Shown: piece after piece, positions 8,003-15,016 of the stretch | Position numbering within the stretch: the first letter of the stretch is position 1 | How the letters are laid out: each line of letters starts with the position of its first letter | Assembly (NCBI RefSeq): GCF_900103455.1 | Contig: NZ_FNHI01000016.1 | Coordinates: 1-64,000, forward strand | Reading direction: 5' to 3' | DNA length: 64,000 bases | DNA from: Streptomyces wuyuanensis | GTDB taxonomy: Bacteria; Actinomycetota; Actinomycetes; Streptomycetales; Streptomycetaceae | Translations under genes and position numbers: made by a program | The notes under the pieces: generated by a model | What the model was told of the DNA's origin: nothing | Seen by the model: the letters and a program-made list of their open reading frames with translations, nothing else | The model's database searches: none

Positions 8003-9162
8003 GACCGGCGGCGTCGCGGCGCTTCGCCGTCGTCGGCGTCCCGGGGAACCGCCGGGTCGCGTTCTTCCAGCGGGCCCTGCGGACGGCGGGGCTGCCCGAG
8101 GCGCGTGTGGTGCCGTGGCTGGACGTCCTTCGGGGCCGGGCGGCGTTCTCCGCCGGTGAGACCGTGCGGATCGACTCGCCCGGTGAGGACCCGGAGGTCG
8201 ACCGGCTGCTGCGCGGGGTCGAGGACCCGTCCAGGGTCGAGGGCACCGGCCGCTGGTACGCCCGCTTCACGGAAGCCGTGCGGGAATTGGCGGATTCCGT
8301 GCGCGCGGCGGGCGGCACGCTGCTGGACGACCCGGACGAGCTCGCCGTGCTGTTCGACAAGCGGCTGTGCCACGAGCGGCTCACTGCGGCCGGGGTGGCG
8401 GTGCCGCCGTCGCCCACCTCGGGCGCCGCGGCACCCGCGGTTCGCGGCTGGGACGACGTGCGGGCCGTCCTCGCCGAACCGGGGTACCGCCGCGCGTTCG
8501 TGAAGCTCGCCCACGGCTCCTCGGCATCCGGCGTCCTGGCAGTGGAGTTCGCCGGCGGCGGCCGCATCCGGGCCACGACGTCGGTGGAACGGACGCCGGA
8601 CGGAAAACTGTTCAACTCGCTCAGGCTGCGCCGCTACACCGCCGAACCGGAGATCGCCGCGATCGTGGACGCCCTCGCGCCCGACGGTCTGCACATCGAG
8701 CGCTGGCTGCCGAAGGCCGTCCAGCACGGCAGGGCCGCCGATCTGCGGGTGGTGGTGGTCGCGGGCCGGGCCACGCACGCCGTGGTGCGGACGAGCCGTT
8801 CCCCGCTGACCAATCTCCATCTGGGCGGCCTGCGGGGTGACCTGGCCGAGGCCCGGGCCGCGGTACGGGCCGCCGGCCGCAGCTGGCGCGACGACGTGCT
8901 GGGGCTCTGCGAGCGGACGGCCGGCCGCTTCCCGGGAACCCTGTGCGTCGGAGTCGACCTGCTGCCGGCCACGGGCTGGCGCCGGTTCGCCGTCGGCGAG
9001 GTCAACGCCTTCGGCGACCTCCTGCCGGGGCTGACGGGACTGCCGGGGAGTGGCAGCGAAGGCCTCGACACCTATGCGGCGCAGGTCGCCGCCGTACATC
9101 CGCACCATGAGGAACCACCATGCACCCAGCCCCTCCCGGCCGGACCGGTCCGGCCGGCATGA
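7999..9162 (+). CDS. STM4014 family ATP-grasp protein
   Basis: A 387-aa protein with an ATP-grasp fold. The nucleotide-binding lysine segment FVKLAHGSSASGV lies at about 167-179. Further on are IERW (about 233), R250, the metal-binding D320 (GVDLL), and E334/N336 in GEVNAFGD. ATP-grasp enzymes form amide or thioester bonds through acyl-phosphates, so carboxylate-amine ligation is the likely chemistry; the substrates are unknown. GTG at 7999 is chosen because it overlaps the previous stop as GTGA and removes a long upstream extension in another gene's shadow. The 3' end overlaps the next gene. Confidence 0.75.
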   Translation: MRPAASRRFAVVGVPGNRRVAFFQRALRTAGLPEARVVPWLDVLRGRAAFSAGETVRIDSPGEDPEVDRLLRGVEDPSRVEGTGRWYARFTEAVRELADSVRAAGGTLLDDPDELAVLFDKRLCHERLTAAGVAVPPSPTSGAAAPAVRGWDDVRAVLAEPGYRRAFVKLAHGSSASGVLAVEFAGGGRIRATTSVERTPDGKLFNSLRLRRYTAEPEIAAIVDALAPDGLHIERWLPKAVQHGRAADLRVVVVAGRATHAVVRTSRSPLTNLHLGGLRGDLAEARAAVRAAGRSWRDDVLGLCERTAGRFPGTLCVGVDLLPATGWRRFAVGEVNAFGDLLPGLTGLPGSGSEGLDTYAAQVAAVHPHHEEPPCTQPLPAGPVRPA

Positions 9163-10073
9163 CAGAGCCCACCCTCGCGACGGACGCGGCCGGCGCGGTG
9201 GAGCCGGCCGGCTCCACAGTCCTCGCCGCCACGGCGCCCCCGATCGACATGCGGTCGATCGTCGGCACGGACGACCTGCTGCTCGTCACCCTCGACACGC
9301 TGCGCTTCGACGTCGCGGAGGAGCTGGCGGCAGCCGGCCGCATCCCGCACCTGGCCCGTCATCTGCCGGGCGGCCGCTGGGAGCGGCGGCACGCCCCGGG
9401 CAGCTTCACCTTCGCCTCGCACCAGGCGATCTTCGCCGGTTTCCTGCCGACGCCCGCGGCCCCCGGCCCCCACCCCCGGCTGTTCGCCGCCCGGTTCGCG
9501 GGCAGTGAGACCACCGCCGACGGCACGTTCGTCTACGACACCCCCGACCTGGTCTCCGGGCTGGCCGGCGCCGGGTACCGGACCGTGTGCATCGGCGGGG
9601 TCGGCTTCTTCAACCGGCAGGCACCGCTCGGCACCGTGCTGCCGGGAATGTTCCAGGAGAGCCACTGGGAGCCGGAGTTCGCAGTGGCCTCCCCCACTTC
9701 CTTCGAGGCGCAGGTCGCAAGGGCAGAGGAGGTCGTCGCCGCGCTCCCCGCGGACCGGCGGCTGTTCCTGTTCGTCAACGTCTCGGCCCTGCACCAGCCC
9801 AACTGGTTCCATCTGCCCGGCGCAACACGGGAGGCGGGCGACTCGCGCGAGACCCACGCGGCGGCACTGGAGTACGTCGACCGGCACATCGGCCGGCTGT
9901 TCGCCGCGGCGGGCAGCCGCCGGCGCTGCCTCGCGATCGTCTGCTCCGACCACGGCACGGCGTACGGCGACGACGGGTACACCGGCCACCGGCTCGGCCA
10001 CGAGGTCGTGTGGACCGTGCCGTACGCGCAGTTCTTCCTGCCCGGACCCGACGCGTCGGAGGGGGCCCGGTGA
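9120..10073 (+). CDS. STM4013 family hydrolase (alkaline phosphatase superfamily)
   Basis: A 317-aa metal-dependent hydrolase of the alkaline-phosphatase/sulfatase fold. An early metal-binding TLDTLRFD segment (about 57-64) is followed by the putative nucleophile region SFTFASH (95-101), then SDHGT (276-280) and further His ligands at 290 and 294. The sulfatase C/S-x-P-x-R motif is absent, so a phosphomonoester or phosphodiester substrate is more likely than a sulfate ester. Start 9120 has GAGGA six bases upstream and overlaps the previous gene by 43 bp. An in-frame ATG at 9159 forms an ATGA overlap but has no ribosome binding site. It is coupled to the next gene by GTGA. Confidence 0.75.
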   Translation: MHPAPPGRTGPAGMTEPTLATDAAGAVEPAGSTVLAATAPPIDMRSIVGTDDLLLVTLDTLRFDVAEELAAAGRIPHLARHLPGGRWERRHAPGSFTFASHQAIFAGFLPTPAAPGPHPRLFAARFAGSETTADGTFVYDTPDLVSGLAGAGYRTVCIGGVGFFNRQAPLGTVLPGMFQESHWEPEFAVASPTSFEAQVARAEEVVAALPADRRLFLFVNVSALHQPNWFHLPGATREAGDSRETHAAALEYVDRHIGRLFAAAGSRRRCLAIVCSDHGTAYGDDGYTGHRLGHEVVWTVPYAQFFLPGPDASEGAR

Positions 10074-11413
10074 ACGGCGCGGCGCACGGGATCCGCCCGT
10101 ACCTGAGCTATGTCTACGCCTATCCGCACAAGACGTCGTACCGTCCCCTGCCGGACCGTCCCGCGCTGCGCGAACTGTGGACCGGGGAGGGGAGGGACGC
10201 GCTGTCCCTCTACCTGCACATCCCGTTCTGCGAGGTCCGCTGCGGTTTCTGCAATCTCTTCACCCGGATCGGCGCTCCCGGCGAGCTGACGACGCGGTAC
10301 CTCGACGCGCTGGAGCGGCAGGCGGTCGCCGTGCGGGACGCCCTGGGCGACGAGGACCCGGTCCGGTTCGCCGCCGCCGCCTTCGGCGGCGGCACTCCGA
10401 CCTTCCTCACGGCCGGGGAGCTGGAGCGGCTCTGCGACATCGCCGAGAAGCGGATGGGCGCCGATCTGCGCGCCGTGCCGCTTTCGGTGGAGACGTCCCC
10501 CGCCACCGCGACCGCCGACCGCCTCGCGGTCCTCGCCGAGCGCGGCACGACCCGGCTGAGCATCGGCGTCCAGAGTTTCGTGGACGAGGAGGCGAGGGCC
10601 GCCGTCCGTCCGCAGCGGCGGGCCGACGTGGAGGCCGCGCTCGGCCGCATCCGGGAGACCGGCGTGCCGGTCCTCAACATCGATCTGATCTACGGTATCG
10701 ACGGCCAGACGGAGGCGACCTGGCGGCACTCCCTCGACGCGGCGCTCGCCTGGCACCCCGAGGAGCTGTATCTGTATCCCCTCTACGTCCGGCCGCTGAC
10801 GGGGCTCGGCCGGCAGGACGACGCCGGAGGAGACGCCGCCTGGGACGAGCAGCGGCTGCGGCTCTACCGGCAGGGCCGGGACCATCTGCTGTCGCACGGC
10901 TACGAGCAGGTCTCCATGCGGATGTTCCGCCGTCCCGGCGGGCAGGGCACCGCACCGCGCGGCCCGGACGACCACGCCTGCCAGACCGACGGCATGATCG
11001 GCCTCGGCTGCGGGGCCCGGTCGTACACCTCCGGACTGCACTACTCCTTCGACTACGCCGTCGACATGCGCCGGATACGCACGATCATCGACGACTACAC
11101 GGAGACGGCGGACTTCACCCGCGCCGAGGTCGGCAGGCGGATCGACGGCGGCGAGGCCCGGCGCCGCCATCTGCTGCAGTCGCTGCTCCAGGCACAGGGC
11201 CTGGAGGTGGCCGCCTACCGGGACCGTTTCGGCGGCACGCCCGCCGAGGACTTCCCCGACGAGCTGGCCGCGTTCGCGGGGCGCGGCTGGCTGGAGGAGA
11301 GCGGGGGTCTGCTGCGGCTCACCCCGGAGGGTCTGGCGTACTCGGACGCGCTCGGCCCCGAGCTGTTCTCGCCCGCCGTACGCGACGCGATGGCCGCGTA
11401 CGAGCCGAAGTGA
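10070..11413 (+). CDS. STM4012 family radical SAM protein (HemN-like)
   Basis: A 447-aa radical SAM enzyme of the coproporphyrinogen III oxidase-like (HemN/HemW) branch. The 4Fe-4S ligands are Cys54, Cys58 and Cys61 (CEVRCGFC), preceded by LYLHIPF as in HemN. The glycine-rich FGGGTPTFLT and the GVQSF segment follow. A C-terminal winged-helix-like HemN_C part is present, including GLGCGARS. Because HemN-like proteins include methyltransferases, cyclopropanases and haem chaperones, the presence of the fold does not identify the reaction. GTG start overlaps the preceding TGA, with GGAGG about 8 bases upstream. Confidence 0.8.
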   Translation: MNGAAHGIRPYLSYVYAYPHKTSYRPLPDRPALRELWTGEGRDALSLYLHIPFCEVRCGFCNLFTRIGAPGELTTRYLDALERQAVAVRDALGDEDPVRFAAAAFGGGTPTFLTAGELERLCDIAEKRMGADLRAVPLSVETSPATATADRLAVLAERGTTRLSIGVQSFVDEEARAAVRPQRRADVEAALGRIRETGVPVLNIDLIYGIDGQTEATWRHSLDAALAWHPEELYLYPLYVRPLTGLGRQDDAGGDAAWDEQRLRLYRQGRDHLLSHGYEQVSMRMFRRPGGQGTAPRGPDDHACQTDGMIGLGCGARSYTSGLHYSFDYAVDMRRIRTIIDDYTETADFTRAEVGRRIDGGEARRRHLLQSLLQAQGLEVAAYRDRFGGTPAEDFPDELAAFAGRGWLEESGGLLRLTPEGLAYSDALGPELFSPAVRDAMAAYEPK

Positions 11414-11420
11414 GGCCGCG

Positions 11421-12335
11421 ATGGATCTGACCGTGCTGTACCGCGGGCCGCTGGCGTCGTGCGACTACGACTGTCCCTACTGTCCCTTCGCCAAACGGCG
11501 GGACAGCAGGGAGCAGTTGCGGGCCGACCGCGCTGCACTGGAGAGGTTCGCGGGCTGGGCGGCGGCCCGGGAGGGCGAGGACCGGCTGTCGGTGCTGTTC
11601 ACCCCGTGGGGCGAGGGGCTGGTGCGCTCCTGGTACCGGCGTGCGCTGACGGAGCTGTCCCGGCTGCCGCACGTCCGCAGGGTCGCCGTCCAGACCAATC
11701 TGAGCTGCCGCACGGACTGGCTGGACGGCGCCGACCCGGACACCCTGGCGCTGTGGTGCACGTACCACCCGGGCCAGACACCGTACGACCGCTTCCTCGG
11801 CAAGTGCCGGGACCTGGTGGCGCGCGGGATCAGGTTCAGCGTCGGCATCGTCGGCTTCGAGGAGCATCTGGAGGCGGCGCGCCGGCTGCGGGCGGACCTC
11901 CCGGACCGCGTCTATCTGTGGGTCAACGCGGCGGAGGGGCACACGTACACGGACGAGGAGGCCGCCCGCTGGACGGCGCTGGACCCCCTCTTCCCGTACA
12001 GCCGGCATCCGCACCGCTCGGCCGGTCTGCCCTGCCGTACGGGCGAGTCGGTCGTCTCGGTGGACGGCGACGGCACCGTGCGGCGCTGCCATTTCGTGCG
12101 ATCCGAGCTGGGCAATCTCTACGACGGCTCCTACCGTGCGGCGCTGGGCCCGCGGGCCTGCCCGCTCGCGGTGTGCGACTGCCACATCGGCTATGTCCAT
12201 CTGGAGTCGCTGCCGCTGTACGACGTGTTCGCCGGCGGGGTGCTGGAGCGGATCCCCGCCGGGTACCGGGACTCCGGGCCGGGCGGCGCGGGCACGACGA
12301 GCCGGGGCGGCGGCGCGGGCTCGCGCCCGGGCTGA
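11421..12335 (+). CDS. STM4011 family radical SAM protein
   Basis: A 304-aa radical SAM enzyme and the last gene of the five-gene operon. Cys14, Cys18 and Cys21 (CDYDCPYC) bind the SAM cluster. Five further cysteines (about 205, 223, 247, 252 and 254, including CPLAVCDC) form a SPASM/twitch-like C-terminal region that would hold one or more auxiliary clusters. Such regions are usual in peptide- and sugar-modifying radical SAM enzymes. The Gly/Arg-rich C-terminal tail of about 20 residues looks disordered. Start ATG is 7 bp after the previous stop. It ends 18 bp from a convergent SGNH hydrolase gene. Confidence 0.8.
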   Translation: MDLTVLYRGPLASCDYDCPYCPFAKRRDSREQLRADRAALERFAGWAAAREGEDRLSVLFTPWGEGLVRSWYRRALTELSRLPHVRRVAVQTNLSCRTDWLDGADPDTLALWCTYHPGQTPYDRFLGKCRDLVARGIRFSVGIVGFEEHLEAARRLRADLPDRVYLWVNAAEGHTYTDEEAARWTALDPLFPYSRHPHRSAGLPCRTGESVVSVDGDGTVRRCHFVRSELGNLYDGSYRAALGPRACPLAVCDCHIGYVHLESLPLYDVFAGGVLERIPAGYRDSGPGGAGTTSRGGGAGSRPG

Positions 12336-12353
12336 CGCCCGGACCGGGCCCGA

Positions 12354-13145
12354 TCAGAGCGGCAGCAGGTCCGGACGCTTCGGCTCGACGTGGTCGCCGG
12401 ACGACTCGCCCCGCAGCCGCCGTCCGATCCAAGGCACGAGGTGCTCGCGGGCCCACTGGATGTTGTCGCGGCGGACCTCGAGGCTGCCGCGCGGCGGCTG
12501 CGGGGGCCACGGCTGGTCCGGGTCGGCGGGCACGTCCAGACCGAGCACCTGCGCCGCGCGCAGCGCCACGCGGGTGTGGCCCTCGGGCGAGAGGTGCAGC
12601 CGGTCGCCGTCCCAGGCCCGCCGGTCCTGCACGGACTTGAGCGACCAGAGGTCGAGGACGGGGCAGTCGTAGCGGTCGGCGATGGCGCGGACGTGCGCGG
12701 AGTAGGTGGCGATCTTGCCCCGGAGGTGGCGGAGAACCGGCACCCCGCGGGTGTCGAACCCGGTTGTCACCATCACCGTGCCCACGGAGGCGGTGAGTTC
12801 GGCGACCGCCCGCTCGAAGCGTTCGGCGACGTCGTCGGGGTCGCTGCCGGGCCGGATGATGTCGTTCCCGCCGGCGCAGAACGTCACGAGATCGGGGGCG
12901 AGTTGCCTGGCCCGCGGGACCTGCTCCTCCACGATCTGGTCGAGGAGCCTGCCGCGTACGGCGAGATTGGCGTAGCGGAAGGTGTGTTCCGGTAGGCGGT
13001 CGTCCAGCAGCACCGCGAGGCGGTCCGCCCAGCCGACGAACCGTCCGTCGGGTCCGGGGTCTCCGACGCCCTCGGTGAAGCTGTCACCGATCGCCGCGTA
13101 CGACCCGAAGGAGTCCTTTGCTCGTGATCGCGAATCATCTGCCAC
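12354..13145 (-). CDS. SGNH/GDSL-type hydrolase
   Basis: A 263-aa esterase/lipase of the SGNH fold. Block I is GDSFTEG (residues 20-26) with the nucleophile Ser22, block III is AGGNDII (about 93-99), and block V near residue 180 contains DRLHLSPEGH with the catalytic Asp and His. There is no signal peptide, so it is probably a cytoplasmic deacylase or esterase with unknown substrate. GTG start at 13145 is the first start giving a complete block I, but no strong ribosome binding site is visible. It is a monocistronic gene that converges on the STM4011-type gene. Confidence 0.88.
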   Translation of the reverse strand: MADDSRSRAKDSFGSYAAIGDSFTEGVGDPGPDGRFVGWADRLAVLLDDRLPEHTFRYANLAVRGRLLDQIVEEQVPRARQLAPDLVTFCAGGNDIIRPGSDPDDVAERFERAVAELTASVGTVMVTTGFDTRGVPVLRHLRGKIATYSAHVRAIADRYDCPVLDLWSLKSVQDRRAWDGDRLHLSPEGHTRVALRAAQVLGLDVPADPDQPWPPQPPRGSLEVRRDNIQWAREHLVPWIGRRLRGESSGDHVEPKRPDLLPL

Positions 13146-13369
13146 GTCGAGTCATCATTCACGTCGTGAAGTGACCTACGCCACCGTAGGGAGGGGTTGA
13201 CGGCGCGTGATATAGACCACCAGGTCAGTTTTCGGCAAAGCGGGAATAGCCTCCGAGCGGTCCGCCACCCGTTGCCGGCTCGGCTGCGGAGGCCGGCACG
13301 AAGCCGTCCGCCGGCCCCCTGCGCGGGACCGGTGGACGGAGGGACGCCGCGTGAGGTACGGACGTGGCG

Positions 13370-14389
13370 TCAGATCGAGACCCCGTGCCGGCGCAGGTAG
13401 GCCAGCGGGTCGATGTCCGATCCGTAACCGGGGCCGGTACGGATCTCGAAGTGCAGGTGCGGGCCGCTGGAGTTGCCCGTCGAACCGGACAGCCCGATCT
13501 GCTGGCCGCCCGTGACGCTCTCGCCGGAGGAGATGGAGAGCTGGGACAGGTGGGCGTACTGCGAGTAGGTGCCGTCGTGGTGCTTGATGACGACCTCGTT
13601 GCCGTACGCGCCGCTCCAGCCGGCCGAGACGACGGTGCCCGGGCCGACGGCCTTCACGGACGTGCCGGTGGAGGCGATGAAGTCCACACCCGTGTGGTAG
13701 CCGCTCGACCACATGGCGCCCGCGGTCTTGTACGCCGTGCCGACGCCGCCGACCACCGGGGAGAACCAGCCCGAGGGGATGTTCTTGACGGCGGTGTCGG
13801 CGGCCGGGGCCTGGACGGGGGCCGCCGCGGGGGCCGCGGCACCGCGGTCGGCGGTACGGGAGGCACGCTCGGCGGAGGCGGCCGGCTTCTCGGCCTTGGC
13901 CCGGGTCTCGGCCGGGGCCTCGGCCTTCGCCGGGGCGGCGGCCTTGCGCTCGGACTTCGACGCGGCGGCCTTCGACTGGACCTTCGGCTGCGGCTTGGCG
14001 TCGCCCTGGGCCTTCGGCTTGCCGTGGAGGCTGAGCTTCAGACCCGGGTGGATCAGCGAGGGGTTCTCGCCGACGGCGGCACGGTTGTCGGCGTACAGCT
14101 TCTTCCAGCCGCCCGCGACGTCCTGCTCGGCGGCGATCTTCGACAGGTAGTCACCCGCCACGACGGTGTAGGCCTTGGCCGCCTTGCCGGCCTGCGGAGC
14201 CTGGGGGACGAGAGCCTTGTGGGCGGTCGGGGCGGCGTGTCCGGCGGCGGGCGCGGACTGCCCGGCGGCGCTCGCGCCGGCGGCACCGAAGAACGGGATG
14301 GCGATGGCGGCTCCGCCCGTACCGGCGGCGACGAATCCGCGCTTGAACGGGCTGGTCCTCGGACGGCGGTGCTTCCCCTTACCGGGCAT
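13370..14389 (-). CDS. secreted LysM / M23 peptidoglycan endopeptidase
   Basis: A 339-aa cell-wall hydrolase. A basic N-terminus and a small hydrophobic stretch ending ASAAGQ form a signal peptide (about residues 1-43). A LysM peptidoglycan-binding domain covers about 74-121 (YTVVAGDYLSKIAA). A long Ala/Lys/Glu-rich linker (about 125-200) follows. The C-terminal M23 domain carries HTGVDF near 230 and HLHFE near 311, the Zn ligands of lysostaphin-type endopeptidases. It should cut peptide cross-links outside the cell during growth or germination. Expression is preceded by a c-di-AMP riboswitch, as in many actinobacterial wall hydrolase genes. Confidence 0.92.
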   Translation of the reverse strand: MPGKGKHRRPRTSPFKRGFVAAGTGGAAIAIPFFGAAGASAAGQSAPAAGHAAPTAHKALVPQAPQAGKAAKAYTVVAGDYLSKIAAEQDVAGGWKKLYADNRAAVGENPSLIHPGLKLSLHGKPKAQGDAKPQPKVQSKAAASKSERKAAAPAKAEAPAETRAKAEKPAASAERASRTADRGAAAPAAAPVQAPAADTAVKNIPSGWFSPVVGGVGTAYKTAGAMWSSGYHTGVDFIASTGTSVKAVGPGTVVSAGWSGAYGNEVVIKHHDGTYSQYAHLSQLSISSGESVTGGQQIGLSGSTGNSSGPHLHFEIRTGPGYGSDIDPLAYLRRHGVSI

Positions 14390-14395
14390 GGCTCA

Positions 14396-14574
14396 TTCCT
14401 CTCCGCCGCCTGCGAGGTGAGCTGTCGGGTTCGGGCTGGAGCTGCCCGGCCGCGCTGGGGACACGGCTTCACCCCGAGCCGTCCGGGATCACGGAACGGC
14501 GCAGTACCTGGGTCCCCCGCTCCTGCCACATGTGGGTGGGTGCGATATTCCGGACGGCGGCAGGATTAGGCGTT
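14396..14574 (-). ncRNA. ydaO/yuaA c-di-AMP riboswitch
   Basis: Read on the minus strand, the leader contains in order CGCCTAATCCTGCC (from 14573), GGGGGACCCAGGTACTGC, GGGGTGAAGCC, GGGCAGCTCCAGCCCGA, GACAGCTCACCTCGCAGGCGGC and GAGAGGAA. These are the conserved blocks of the ydaO motif as found before Streptomyces rpf and wall hydrolase genes. The last block runs directly into the ribosome binding region of the M23 gene (start 14389). Ligand binding could therefore act on translation as well as on transcription termination; that last point is inference. Confidence 0.88.
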
Positions 14575-14591
14575 CCGACCGGATTGCGGTG

Positions 14592-14621
14592 ACCGTAAGC
14601 GAGCCGGGTCGGCATGAACAA
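14592..14621 (-). promoter_or_regulatory. putative promoter of riboswitch and M23 gene
   Basis: On the minus strand TTGTTC (14621-14616), an 18-nt spacer and TACGGT (14597-14592) form a vegetative-type promoter. Its start site would fall near 14585, about 10 nt before the first conserved riboswitch block. Confidence 0.5.
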
Positions 14622-15016
14622 GCCGTCATTTCCCCCCTGAATCGAAGTGCCGGATATCAGCGCACATTTCCCGGTCACGCTCCGTGGATTACGGATCTTC
14701 GATTTCCACGCGGGCAAGGGAGTTGGACCGTCGGGCACTCCACGGAACGTCACGGATATGATTCAGCTCACGGGCGGATGCCATCTCATTTCCAACCGGG
14801 GCGCGTTACCTGAAAACGGCCAATTCGGACACATCACTCATTGCGGGTGCAATGCAATTTAGGGTGCGAGCGGCGCGTAAAACCCTCTTCCGCATCTACA
14901 GGCGGAATTCCATTCGCACAACGCGTCGAATGCCGTGATTCATCCCGCCCGCGCACACCGCGCCGCGCCTCCCCGCACCCGGCCCTGCCGGGATCCCGAT
15001 GCGTCCGCGCCGTGGC
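14622..15016. other. intergenic region, no gene recognised
   Basis: This is a relatively AT-rich stretch of about 395 bp between the riboswitch promoter and the alpha-galactosidase stop. Short open frames exist but have no ribosome binding site or recognisable product. It probably carries upstream regulatory sequence of the M23 gene and the 3' flank of the galactosidase gene. Confidence 0.4.
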
